This document shows positions 14,953-23,416 of a stretch of 33,832 bases of DNA, in pieces (within the stretch, counting starts at the first letter, position 1; each line of letters begins with the position of its first letter). The notes beneath the pieces are model-generated. The model saw only the letters and a program-made list of their open reading frames with translations, did no database searches and was not told where the DNA came from. The DNA comes from Bacteroidales bacterium UBA1715 (lineage in GTDB: Bacteria; Bacteroidota; Bacteroidia; Bacteroidales; UBA1715). The translations under genes and the position numbers were made by a program. The stretch covers positions 1 to 33,832 of the forward strand of contig DCIX01000011.1 of assembly GCA_002317135.1 (NCBI GenBank), read 5' to 3'.

Positions 14953-15013
14953 GGGCGGAGCAGAGCCCCGCCCCGACGGCTTCCATTTTAATCGTACGGG
15001 CAGTGTTATGCCC
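14953..15013. repeat. GC-rich hairpin pair in an AT-rich gap
   Basis: The first hairpin pairs GGGCGG (14953-14958) with CCGCCC (14968-14973); the second pairs GGGCA (14998-15002) with TGCCC (15009-15013). The composition is strikingly GC-rich against the surroundings. No T tract follows either stem, so they are poor intrinsic terminators, although they lie between the convergent ends of mnmA and the phosphoesterase gene. They may be a small dispersed intergenic repeat. Confidence 0.5.
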
Positions 15014-15026
15014 CAACAAATCATTA

Positions 15027-16013
15027 TCAATGTAACGTAATTACCGTAATCTCTGCATTTGCACCTAAACGAACAGGCATTGTACATCCAAGACCTACAT
15101 TCACATACATATTTTGTCCATCTTTTTCATACATTCCATCTGTTTCAATGAAAGACCATTTTGCCGGAGTCCAACCAAATAATTTTATTTGTGCGGCATG
15201 TGTATGTCCACTCAATGTTAGTGGAATATCGGTTTGTGGCAAAACCTCTCCTTGCCAATGGCTTGGATCGTGCGACAACAAGATTCTGAAACCATCTGTT
15301 CCTTGCAATGCATCTTGCAATCTACCACGAGCTATAGTTTTAAATCCTTGATTCGCACAGTTCTGATTGTCAACTCCAACAAAAGTAAGCGTTTCACCAT
15401 TGCGAGTAATAACACAATTTTGATTACGCAACAAATTCCAACCAAGCTCTTCACGCTCAAATCTTGCCAATTGTTCCACTGCCTCTTCTCGCTCAGTTGC
15501 AGAATTAAATTTACGAGAATAAATTAAAAAATCATGATTTCCAAGTACCGAGAAGATACCATCACGTGCATGAAGATTTTTCAATATTTCCTTACACGGC
15601 AACACTTCCTCTACACCTAAAGAAACCAAATCGCCTGTAAAACAAATTGCATCTGGATTTTGCGCATTAATACTATCGACTAATCTTTGTAGTTTTGCCG
15701 GATTATCTTCGAATGTAGATAAATGTAAATCACTAATATGTACAATTTTATATCCTTCAAAAGCTTGAGGAAGTTCTTTGTTTTTGTAATCTATAGGTAC
15801 AATATCCAACAAAAAACGTCCGATAAAGAAACCATAGGCTAATATTGCCCATACAACTAAAACAAGTATTAGCGATGTATATCCAAATGGAGCATACTGA
15901 CAACCGCAGTGAAAGATCTTCGAAACAAGAAACACAAACAACCATGTAATTTGTGGTATTAAAGCTACAACTATAGCCAAAACAATGGTTGCAAAAATCA
16001 TCATTGAAATCAT
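15027..16013 (-). CDS. Membrane-anchored calcineurin-like metallophosphoesterase
   Basis: This 328-residue protein has two N-terminal membrane helices (about 5-32 and 45-70) followed by a binuclear-metal phosphoesterase domain. The five motifs are in order: HISDLHLS, FTGDLVS, LGNHDF, LLSHDPSHW and LSGHTHAAQ. Similar membrane phosphoesterases (YaeI and YkuE-like) act on envelope lipids, but the substrate here is unknown. It lies 3' of typA on the same strand, separated by a terminator, so it is probably transcribed alone. Confidence 0.85.
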   Translation of the reverse strand: MISMMIFATIVLAIVVALIPQITWLFVFLVSKIFHCGCQYAPFGYTSLILVLVVWAILAYGFFIGRFLLDIVPIDYKNKELPQAFEGYKIVHISDLHLSTFEDNPAKLQRLVDSINAQNPDAICFTGDLVSLGVEEVLPCKEILKNLHARDGIFSVLGNHDFLIYSRKFNSATEREEAVEQLARFEREELGWNLLRNQNCVITRNGETLTFVGVDNQNCANQGFKTIARGRLQDALQGTDGFRILLSHDPSHWQGEVLPQTDIPLTLSGHTHAAQIKLFGWTPAKWSFIETDGMYEKDGQNMYVNVGLGCTMPVRLGANAEITVITLH

Positions 16014-16060
16014 AATCTACACTATTGAAATAAACGATATAGAATCGTTTTGACATAAAA

Positions 16061-16094
16061 AATCCCTATCGGAAACCTCCAATAGGGATTAAAA
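16061..16094 (-). terminator. Intrinsic terminator of typA (minus strand)
   Basis: A 9-bp perfect stem, AATCCCTAT (16061-16069) with ATAGGGATT (16082-16090), has a T tract downstream on the minus strand (the A run at 16056-16062). It lies just after the typA stop. Confidence 0.8.
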
Positions 16095-16115
16095 ATTTTT
16101 CTTTAAACAAGCAAC

Positions 16116-17918
16116 TTATGCTTTCTTTTCGCGTTTGCGTTCGTTTTCATCAAGAATAATCTTACGTAAGCGAAGAGATTTTGGAGTAACTTCCAAGTAT
16201 TCATCTTTACGAATATATTCCATACATTCTTCCAAAGACATTTTCTTTGCAGGAGCAATAGCAACTTTTTCGTCCGAGCCAGAAGCACGCATATTTGTTA
16301 ACTTCTTACTCTTACAAACATTGATAACAAGGTCGTTTTCGCGAATATGTTCACCAATTACTTGACCAGCATATACTTCTTCGCCAGGTTCAATGAAGAA
16401 TGTACCACGATCTTGCAATTTGTCGATTGCGTATGCGAATGTTTGTCCAGATTCCATTGCAATAAGTGCACCATTGTTTTTATCTGGCATTTCACCTTTC
16501 CAAGGTTCAAATCCTGTAAACAAGTGAGAAATAACAGCCTCACCTTCTGTTGCAGTCAACATACTACTTGTTAAACCAATCAAACCACGAGAAGGGATTG
16601 AGAATTCAAGATGAACACGGTCATTCTTCGTTGTCATATTTTTCATTTCACCTTTGCGCTGAGTCAAAAGTTCAATAACTTTACCAGAAAGACGTTCAGG
16701 AACGTGAACCGTAACTTGTTCCATTGGTTCACATTTTTCACCATTAATTTCTTTTATGATAACCTGTGGTTGACCAATTTGTAATTCATAACCTTCACGA
16801 CGCATAGTTTCAATCAACACTGACAAGTGCATAATACCACGGCCAAATACATTGAATGAATCTGCAGCACCAGTTTCTTCGATACGAAGAGCAAGGTTCT
16901 TTTCCAATTCCTTATACAAACGTTCGCGTAAGTGACGAGATGTTACGAATTTACCTTCTTTACCAAACAATGGCGAGTCATTGTTTGTAAACACCATAGA
17001 CATTGTTGGTTCATCGATTGTGATAGCAGGAAGTGCTTCTGGATTTTCGAAATCAGCAACAGTATCACCGATATCAAAACCTTCAAGACCTACGATAGCA
17101 CAAATTTCACCACATTGAATTTCTTGTTTTGTTTTTTCTTTACCAAGACCCTCGAATGTGTATAATTCTTTGATTTTCGATTTAACCATAGAACCATCAC
17201 GCTTCATAAGAGTCACATTTTGTCCGCCAACTAATGTACCACGAGCGATACGACCTACAGCAATACGACCGATATACGAAGAATAGTCAAGAGAAGTGAT
17301 TCTCATTTGTGTTGTACCTTCAACAACTTTTGGTGCTGGGATTACTTCCAAAATTGTATCCAACAAGTATGTAAAGTCTGCGGTTGGAGTTTTCCAATCT
17401 GGACCCATCCATCCTTGTTTTGAAGAACCATATACAGTTCTAAAATCAAGTTGGTCTTCGCTCGCATTTAGGTTACACATCAAATCGAACACTGCTTCGT
17501 TTGCTCCTTCAGGATCGCAGTTCGGTTTGTCAACCTTGTTCACAACCACGATAGGTTTTAAGTTCATTTCAATGGCTTTTTCAAGCACGAAACGAGTTTG
17601 AGGCATAGGACCTTCAAACGCATCAACAAGAAGCAAGCAACCATCGGCCATATTCAACACACGTTCAACCTCACCACCAAAGTCAGAGTGTCCCGGAGTA
17701 TCAATAATATTGATTTTTACACCTTTATAACGAACAGATACATTCTTAGAAAGAATAGTGATACCACGTTCTCTTTCCAAATCGTTATTATCAAGAATTA
17801 AATCTTGTACTTCTTCATTTTCACGAAATGTTTTAACTTGATGTAAAATTCTGTCAACCAATGTCGTTTTTCCGTGGTCAACGTGTGCGATAATCGCAAT
17901 GTTTCTAATATCTTGCAT
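16116..17918 (-). CDS. typA: Translational GTPase TypA/BipA
   Basis: TypA is a ribosome-associated GTPase of the EF-G group that acts in stress and low-temperature ribosome assembly. From the ATG at 17918 (MQDIRNIAIIAHVDHGKTTL) it has 600 residues, the family norm. A longer frame to 18035 is open but lacks similarity and crosses the promoter. GTPase motifs: AHVDHGKTT, RERGITI, DTPGHSDFGGEV and NKVDKP. The C-terminal domain includes PSRGLIGLTSSMLTATEGEA, where TypA contacts the ribosome. Confidence 0.95.
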   Translation of the reverse strand: MQDIRNIAIIAHVDHGKTTLVDRILHQVKTFRENEEVQDLILDNNDLERERGITILSKNVSVRYKGVKINIIDTPGHSDFGGEVERVLNMADGCLLLVDAFEGPMPQTRFVLEKAIEMNLKPIVVVNKVDKPNCDPEGANEAVFDLMCNLNASEDQLDFRTVYGSSKQGWMGPDWKTPTADFTYLLDTILEVIPAPKVVEGTTQMRITSLDYSSYIGRIAVGRIARGTLVGGQNVTLMKRDGSMVKSKIKELYTFEGLGKEKTKQEIQCGEICAIVGLEGFDIGDTVADFENPEALPAITIDEPTMSMVFTNNDSPLFGKEGKFVTSRHLRERLYKELEKNLALRIEETGAADSFNVFGRGIMHLSVLIETMRREGYELQIGQPQVIIKEINGEKCEPMEQVTVHVPERLSGKVIELLTQRKGEMKNMTTKNDRVHLEFSIPSRGLIGLTSSMLTATEGEAVISHLFTGFEPWKGEMPDKNNGALIAMESGQTFAYAIDKLQDRGTFFIEPGEEVYAGQVIGEHIRENDLVINVCKSKKLTNMRASGSDEKVAIAPAKKMSLEECMEYIRKDEYLEVTPKSLRLRKIILDENERKREKKA

Positions 17919-17937
17919 TTGTCTATATTTTTCGGTG

Positions 17938-17967
17938 CAAAGTTCGTTTAATTTTTGTTTTTTGCAA
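17938..17967 (-). promoter_or_regulatory. Promoter of typA (minus strand)
   Basis: On the minus strand there is a TTG (17967-17965), a 19-nt spacer and GAACTTTG (17945-17938), matching the -33 TTG and most of the -7 TAnnTTTG consensus. It lies about 20 bp before the typA start. Confidence 0.4.
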
Positions 17968-18017
17968 GTTATAAAGACCTTTTCACTAAAATTTGAAAGA
18001 AATAATTGCCATACATA

Positions 18018-18050
18018 TAAAAAAAGGAAGTCCAAAATGAACTTCCTTTT
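18018..18050 (-). terminator. Intrinsic terminator of the alpha-oxoamine synthase gene
   Basis: A 10-bp stem, AAAAGGAAGT (18022-18031) with ACTTCCTTTT (18041-18050), continues on the minus strand into a run of T. It separates this gene from typA downstream. Confidence 0.75.
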
Positions 18051-18070
18051 ACATTATATATATAGTCTAA

Positions 18071-19330
18071 CTATTTTACTGTGAAATTTCTCATTTCATC
18101 TGAGTCATATTCACCTCTTTCCAATTTTTCCTTAACTTCTTTAAATGCATTCAAAGTGTAGTCAACATCTTCGATTGTGTGAGAAGCAGTCGAAATCATA
18201 CGGAAGATAATCATTCCAAGAGGAATAACTGGGTACACAACAATAGAGCAGAAAATCTTATAGTTTTCGCGCAAATCGTATGCAATATTTGCAGCTTGGT
18301 TAGGACCACCTTTCAATGAAATTGGAGTTACACAAGCTTCAGAAGGACCGATATCGAAGCCAAGGTCACGGAAACCTTTTTGTAGACGACGAGTAACTGT
18401 CCACAATTTCTTACGAAGTTCATCACCTTCTGGGCTATCAATGATTTCCAAACGTTTCAAACAGCCTTCTACGATTGGTAGAGGTAAAGCTTTTGCGTAG
18501 ATTTGAGAACGCATATTGTAACGAAGGAAGTCAATTACATGTTTTTTAGTTGCGATGAAACCACCGATAATAGCCATTGATTTTGCGTATGCACCAATGT
18601 AGATATCGATTTCGTCCATTACGCCGAAATGTTCTGAAGTACCACGACCAGTAGGACCCATGTTACCGAAACCATGAGCATCATCAATCATAATACGGAA
18701 GTTGTATTTTTTCTTAAGTGCAACGATTTGGTCAAGAATACCAAGAGCACCAGTCATACCATATACACCTTCAGTAATAAGAAGAACGCCACCACCTTGT
18801 GCTTCAGCTTCTTTAGTAGCTATTTTCAATTTTTGTTCGCAGCTAACGATATCGTTATGTTTAAATTTGTACGATTTTGCGTTGCTCAAACGAATACCAT
18901 CAAGCAAACAAGCGTGTGCTTCAGCATCAACAACGATAATATCGTGGCGAGTTAATAATGAATCAATAGTTGAAACAATACCTTGATAACCGAAGTTGAA
19001 CAAGAAAGCAGCTTCTTTCTTTTCGAAAGCAGCAAGTCTTCTTTCCAATTCTTCGTGAAGGCTTGTATTACCTGTCAACATACGACTACCCATAGGAGCA
19101 GCAAGTCCCCAACGAACAGCAGCTTCGCCATCAACACGACGAACTTCAGGGTGATTAGCCAAACCTAAATAGTTATTTAAACTCCAGCAAAGAACATCTT
19201 TACCTTGGAACTTCATATGAGCACCAATTTCACCTTCCAATTTTGGGAAAGCAAAATATCCCTCCACTCTTTCTCTAAACTGACCTATTGGACCACCAGT
19301 AGATTCAGCAATTCGATCAAAAATATCCAT
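18071..19330 (-). CDS. PLP-dependent alpha-oxoamine synthase family enzyme
   Basis: The family joins an amino acid to an acyl thioester with loss of CO2 (serine palmitoyltransferase, KBL, BioF, cysteate acyltransferase). The 419 residues show the PLP lysine Lys250 in GAYAKSMAIIGGF, the cofactor Asp/His in IDDAHGFG (214-221), the substrate-site NYLGLANHPEVR and the C-terminal IFRMISTASHT. It begins with the fixed-length MDIFDRIAESTGGPIGQF extension I associate with a conserved Bacteroidota subgroup, distinct from Bacteroides-type serine palmitoyltransferase as I recall it. A sphingolipid or sulfonolipid head-group step is likely; glycine C-acetyltransferase is another choice. Neighbours give no hint. 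Confidence 0.8.
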   Translation of the reverse strand: MDIFDRIAESTGGPIGQFRERVEGYFAFPKLEGEIGAHMKFQGKDVLCWSLNNYLGLANHPEVRRVDGEAAVRWGLAAPMGSRMLTGNTSLHEELERRLAAFEKKEAAFLFNFGYQGIVSTIDSLLTRHDIIVVDAEAHACLLDGIRLSNAKSYKFKHNDIVSCEQKLKIATKEAEAQGGGVLLITEGVYGMTGALGILDQIVALKKKYNFRIMIDDAHGFGNMGPTGRGTSEHFGVMDEIDIYIGAYAKSMAIIGGFIATKKHVIDFLRYNMRSQIYAKALPLPIVEGCLKRLEIIDSPEGDELRKKLWTVTRRLQKGFRDLGFDIGPSEACVTPISLKGGPNQAANIAYDLRENYKIFCSIVVYPVIPLGMIIFRMISTASHTIEDVDYTLNAFKEVKEKLERGEYDSDEMRNFTVK

Positions 19331-19361
19331 AAACTTTTATTAAATTTTACATCGTTTTATG

Positions 19362-19369
19362 CAAAAATA
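19362..19369 (-). promoter_or_regulatory. Bacteroidota -7 promoter element for the alpha-oxoamine synthase
   Basis: On the minus strand it reads TATTTTTG, a TAnnTTTG match, about 32 bp before the start at 19330. A TTTG lies 15 bp further upstream, shorter than the usual spacing. Confidence 0.4.
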
Positions 19370-19444
19370 CATTTTTTCTATTTTCAAAGTTAGATATAGT
19401 CCTTTTTTTAACAACTAACCTATCATATTTTTACAAATTATCCG

Positions 19445-19452
19445 TAATCTTG
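19445..19452 (+). promoter_or_regulatory. Probable -7 promoter element for the RluA-family gene
   Basis: TAATCTTG is one mismatch from TAnnTTTG, 17 bp before the ATG at 19470. No clear -33 element is seen. Confidence 0.35.
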
Positions 19453-19469
19453 CATCATAGAACAAAAAA

Positions 19470-21074
19470 ATGTTTCATCTATTTTCTTCCGACATATCTT
19501 CAATTTCCCTACCGAATGCATTTACCTGTCCGTTTTGCTACCAACCTCATCCATTGTGTATTATAGCAAAAAACGAAGTTATAAACTATTTAGAACAACA
19601 GTCTAATTTGATAGAAAGTGCGAAAGAAGGGAAAATGTTCGGGGTTTTGGTTGTTCAAAATGAAAGGAATGAAATTGGATTTGTTTCTGCTTTTTCTGGG
19701 CAATTAGCTGGTAAAAATCGTTTAGATTACTTTGTTCCTCCCGTATTCGACATTCTTGAAGACAGAAAATTCTACATTGATGAGGATATTACAATATCGA
19801 ATATAAACCAAGAAATCAAAAACATAGAAAATTCAGCAGAATTTATTCTAAGTCTTAATTGTATACAAAAGTATACCGAAGAGAAACGCGCACAACTGGC
19901 TTCCGCCAAAGAGGAAATGTACAGAGCTAAATTAGAACGCGACAGAAAAAGAGAAACTGGTATTTCTGAAATAGAATTACAACAACTTGTGAAAGAAAGT
20001 CAATTTCAAAAAGCCGAATACAAACGATTGGAACGACATTATGACGACCTAATCAACGTGGAAACTCAACGCCACACTATTCTATTAGAACAAATCTGTG
20101 CATTAAAACAGAAACGAAAAAGACTATCGGCAGAATTGCAAGAAAAACTATTTTCTGGATTTATATTTTATAATGCAGAAGGCAAACAGAAAAGTCTATT
20201 TGACATATTCAAAGAATATAAACACGCACTACCACCAGCAGGTGCAGGAGAATGTGCAGCCCCACGCCTACTTCAATATGCCTACAAAAACAAACTTCAG
20301 CCAATTGCAATGGCAGAATTCTGGTATGGGAAATCGCCAAAACAAGAAATAAAAATACACGGGAATTTCTATCCTGCTTGTAAACATAAATGTGAACCAA
20401 TCCTGACATTTATGCTCCAAGGTTTGCACGTTGAGGAAAATCGGCTTATTAAAAGCAACCTAAATATCAGCACATTATACGAAGATGACACAATTTTAGT
20501 TATAGACAAACCATCGGGAATGCTCTCGATTCCTGGCACAGATGGGCAAAAATCAGCATTAGACTTTGCAAAAGAGCACTGTCAATCCAACTTATTTATT
20601 GTGCATAGACTTGACATGGACACATCAGGAATTTTAGTATTTGCCAAAACAGAAGATGCACAAATCAATCTACAGAAACAATTTGCAAACAGACAAACAC
20701 AAAAGAAATATGTTGCTTTATTAGAAGGAACACCGACAAAACAAATAGGAACAATCTCACTCCCACTTATTCCAGACATACACAATAGACCATATCAGAT
20801 TGTTGATTTTGAAAACGGAAAACAAGCAGAAACGCAATTCGAAATAATTGAACAAAAAGAAACGCTAACACGGATTGCATTTTTCCCCAAAACAGGAAGA
20901 ACACATCAATTACGCGTACATTCCGCCCATAGCGACGGTTTAGGCTGTCCTATCGTTGGTGACAATTTATATGGAAAACCAGCAGATAGACTCTATTTGC
21001 ACGCAGAACAATTACAAATCATACATCCAAAAACAAACGAGTACATAACATTTACTTGTAACTCACCATTTTAA
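19470..21074 (+). CDS. RluA-family pseudouridine synthase with a long N-terminal domain
   Basis: This enzyme isomerises uridine to pseudouridine in rRNA or tRNA. It has 534 residues, about twice a minimal RluA. The C-terminal 200 residues hold the catalytic domain with HRLDMDTSGILVFAKT (catalytic Asp382) and the RTHQLRVH motif. The N-terminal 310 residues contain CPFCYQPHPLC near 20-30 (possible zinc knuckle), a strong predicted coiled coil at about 135-230 rich in Lys, Glu and Arg, and the segment PPAGAGECAAPRLLQYAY, followed by CKHKC. Such extended forms occur in Bacteroidota and Gammaproteobacteria; the substrate RNA is unknown. gph-like HAD gene follows 5 bp later. Confidence 0.88.
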   Translation: MFHLFSSDISSISLPNAFTCPFCYQPHPLCIIAKNEVINYLEQQSNLIESAKEGKMFGVLVVQNERNEIGFVSAFSGQLAGKNRLDYFVPPVFDILEDRKFYIDEDITISNINQEIKNIENSAEFILSLNCIQKYTEEKRAQLASAKEEMYRAKLERDRKRETGISEIELQQLVKESQFQKAEYKRLERHYDDLINVETQRHTILLEQICALKQKRKRLSAELQEKLFSGFIFYNAEGKQKSLFDIFKEYKHALPPAGAGECAAPRLLQYAYKNKLQPIAMAEFWYGKSPKQEIKIHGNFYPACKHKCEPILTFMLQGLHVEENRLIKSNLNISTLYEDDTILVIDKPSGMLSIPGTDGQKSALDFAKEHCQSNLFIVHRLDMDTSGILVFAKTEDAQINLQKQFANRQTQKKYVALLEGTPTKQIGTISLPLIPDIHNRPYQIVDFENGKQAETQFEIIEQKETLTRIAFFPKTGRTHQLRVHSAHSDGLGCPIVGDNLYGKPADRLYLHAEQLQIIHPKTNEYITFTCNSPF

Positions 21075-21079
21075 AACCA

Positions 21080-21766
21080 ATGAAACAGATTTCTACCATC
21101 ATATTCGACCTTGACGGCACACTAATGGATTCTTTGCAAGATCTTGCAAACAGTGTAAATTTTACATTACAAACAATGGATTTACCCCAACGATTGATTG
21201 ATGAAATCAGAGAATTTGTTGGCAATGGTGTACGAATGTTAGTTGTGCGGGCATTGCAAGCATCATTACAAGACATTCATTCCGAGCAACTCTTTACAGA
21301 TGAGCTTGTAGAAAACGCTTTACAGTGTTTTCGAACACATTATATGACTCATTGCAAAGAGAATACAAAACCATACGATGGAATTATGGAAATGCTACAC
21401 GACCTACACTCCCATGGTTTCAAATTGGCAATCGTTTCCAATAAGCCACAAAAAGGTGTTTCTATTCTACAAAAAGATTTTTTCTCTGACTATGTTTCCG
21501 TAGCAATTGGCGAAAATGAAGCCGAAGGTATAGCCAAGAAACCAGCACCAGATATGGTAAACAAGGCATTACTCGAGTTACATGAAACAAAAGAAAACGC
21601 TATTTATGTAGGAGATTCCGATGTTGATATTGCTACAGCACAAAATGCTGGTCTACAATGTATTTCCGTACTATGGGGATTTCGTTCTAAGGAGTTTTTA
21701 TTGCGTCATGGTGCAACACTTTTCGCCTCGTCGCCTTCGGAAATTGTTTCTTTAGTTTCCGAATAA
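21080..21766 (+). CDS. gph: HAD-superfamily phosphatase, phosphoglycolate phosphatase-like
   Basis: This 228-residue HAD hydrolase has the nucleophile motif FDLDGTLMDS, motif II IVSNKP, the lysine of motif III in AKKPAPDM and motif IV VGDSDVDIATAQNAG. A helical cap lies between motifs I and II. Phosphoglycolate or pyrophosphate are usual substrates for this subgroup, but it could be another sugar phosphate. It is 5 bp downstream of the pseudouridine synthase gene and its 3' end overlaps the convergent NlpC/P60 gene by 61 bp. Confidence 0.85.
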   Translation: MKQISTIIFDLDGTLMDSLQDLANSVNFTLQTMDLPQRLIDEIREFVGNGVRMLVVRALQASLQDIHSEQLFTDELVENALQCFRTHYMTHCKENTKPYDGIMEMLHDLHSHGFKLAIVSNKPQKGVSILQKDFFSDYVSVAIGENEAEGIAKKPAPDMVNKALLELHETKENAIYVGDSDVDIATAQNAGLQCISVLWGFRSKEFLLRHGATLFASSPSEIVSLVSE

Positions 21767-22392
21767 GTTTTTTCCTTCACGGCAACATATTCCACAAAGT
21801 CAGGAATTGGATACCGCCCATATCCCATAAAACGTTGGTTATAATAAGCCGTAGAAGGATAATTTGTTAAGATTACACCGCCATGAGTAGCCGCATGAAT
21901 AAATCGTACAACATGATTTGCCGTATCAACATCCACAACAATACCAACATGCCCAACCGATTTACGACCATTTCTTCCCATAAAAAATATTAAATCGCCT
22001 TGTTGCACGCTATCGTTTGCAACCTTTTGAGTAGCACCTACATATTGTGCAGTAGAACTAGAAGGCAATTTTACACCAAAATGAGAAAAAACATATCCGG
22101 TAAAACCTGAACAATCGAAATAATTCGGTCCTTTTGAACCATAATTATACGGCGTTCCCAAAAAACTTTCAGCGTAACAAATCAATGAGTCTATACAAGA
22201 CGCCTTAAATACGCCAACGGTATCGTATGCAATTGGTTGTGGCAAAACGACTGAATCTTTTTTTGCAACTGCAACATCTTCGTTTATAGCTTCAACAATA
22301 AGATACTCAAGACTTTGAGAAAAGACGGTATTACAAGACAAAGAAATCACCAGTGTAAATACGAATCTATGTAATTGAAATACTCTTTTCAC
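21706..22392 (-). CDS. Secreted NlpC/P60 (C40) cell-wall hydrolase
   Basis: This 228-residue protein has a signal peptide ending in VFSQ and an NlpC/P60 cysteine-peptidase domain from about residue 68. The catalytic Cys is in NYFDCSGFTGYVF and the His in SVGHVGIVVD, with a third His in FIHAATHGG. It should cleave peptidoglycan stem peptides in the periplasm. The C-terminal tail (about 20 residues, rich in Glu and Lys) is encoded antisense to the end of the HAD gene. The substrate-binding SH3 domain is missing. Confidence 0.87.
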   Translation of the reverse strand: MKRVFQLHRFVFTLVISLSCNTVFSQSLEYLIVEAINEDVAVAKKDSVVLPQPIAYDTVGVFKASCIDSLICYAESFLGTPYNYGSKGPNYFDCSGFTGYVFSHFGVKLPSSSTAQYVGATQKVANDSVQQGDLIFFMGRNGRKSVGHVGIVVDVDTANHVVRFIHAATHGGVILTNYPSTAYYNQRFMGYGRYPIPDFVEYVAVKEKTYSETKETISEGDEAKSVAP

Positions 22393-22409
22393 TATCTTTT
22401 ATTTGTGTG

Positions 22410-22438
22410 CAAAAGTACGAAAAAAAGTATGTAGACAA
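22410..22438 (-). promoter_or_regulatory. Promoter of the NlpC/P60 gene
   Basis: On the minus strand a TTG (22438-22436) is followed by an 18-nt spacer and TACTTTTG (22417-22410), a full match to the Bacteroidota -33/-7 arrangement, 17 bp before the start codon at 22392. Confidence 0.55.
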
Positions 22439-22515
22439 TCTTTCACTTGAAAAATTGACAAAGACAACCATAGTTGAAACATTTTTTTCTACCTTTAACC
22501 CAAAATCTTACAGAC

Positions 22516-23412
22516 ATGCAAAGTCCATTTGTACAATATATTTCCAATGCTGGTGTAACCGTGGGAATCATTCCTGAAATTGGCGGAACAATCGTATTTC
22601 TTTCAAAAGACGGTTCTCCTAATTTAATCAAATCGAATCCTGAACTTTGGGATTTTTCAAAGAAACCACAAGTCAATGAAAACACTGATTTTGTTTCGTA
22701 TTGTGGTCATACTGTTTGGCTTGGTCCACAAAAGGAATGGTGGATTCATCAATCAGTAAATCCTGAAAAAAAACATAGTGCAGCAGATTGGCCACCAGAT
22801 CCATATTTGTACATTGCCGACTATACAGTCATCACAAAAACAGACTCTGCTATTCACTTACAAGGTCCACATAGTCCGATTTCTGGCGTAACAATAGAAA
22901 AAGAAATTGCTGTAAATCCAGACGGAAGTGTTTTTATTCAAGCAAGTATTACAAATACAAGTAATGAACCACAAGCTTGGGACATTTGGCACAACACCCG
23001 CTTTGATGGAATGTGCAGAATGTCGGTTGAAGCGACAAAAGATAATATCCAGGTCGTGCCTGTTTTAAACGAACACTCAACAGAAATGCCTTACTCTACC
23101 GAAGCGGATAGATTTTCGTATATTCCAACAAAACCATCGGCGGAATTTTCTGAACGAAGTTCAAAAACATTTATTTATCCAACAAAACCAGAAATCACAA
23201 TAGAAACGCCAACGCATTTCGTACAGGTTTTGTTTACATTACACGACAAAAAGGAAATTCACCCTGCACAAGGATTGGTTGAAATCTATAACCACACAGA
23301 ACATTGCGAAGGAAACGACTTATTAGAAATTGAATACCATTCCCAATACAAACAATTACAAGTAGGGGAAAAATTCTCGGCTTGGGAAGTATGGAAAATC
23401 ACAAACAAATAG
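22516..23412 (+). CDS. DUF4380-like protein with a galactose-mutarotase-type fold (tentative)
   Basis: The protein has 298 residues from the ATG at 22516 (MQSPFVQYISNAG). A TTG-initiated longer frame at 22474 is possible but unlikely, since a promoter-like TACCTTTA lies inside it. No signal peptide or membrane helix is seen. Repeated beta-strand segments, an early PEIGGTIVFLSKDG, and HTVWLGPQKEWW with DIWHNTRFDGM recall mutarotase-like sugar-binding proteins (DUF4380). I am not certain of the family. It begins a co-directional series reaching to ribF. Confidence 0.55.
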   Translation: MQSPFVQYISNAGVTVGIIPEIGGTIVFLSKDGSPNLIKSNPELWDFSKKPQVNENTDFVSYCGHTVWLGPQKEWWIHQSVNPEKKHSAADWPPDPYLYIADYTVITKTDSAIHLQGPHSPISGVTIEKEIAVNPDGSVFIQASITNTSNEPQAWDIWHNTRFDGMCRMSVEATKDNIQVVPVLNEHSTEMPYSTEADRFSYIPTKPSAEFSERSSKTFIYPTKPEITIETPTHFVQVLFTLHDKKEIHPAQGLVEIYNHTEHCEGNDLLEIEYHSQYKQLQVGEKFSAWEVWKITNK

Positions 23413-23416
23413 TATT

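Noticed and set aside
17919..18035. N-terminal extension of TypA
   Set aside because: It has no TypA similarity and crosses the predicted promoter; MQDIRNIAIIAHVDHGK is the family start.
19414..19440. TAACCTATCA half-site between the alpha-oxoamine synthase and RluA-family genes
   Set aside because: Only the left arm matches; the expected right arm reads ACAAATTA, and it is not near the -7 element of either gene at the usual spacing.
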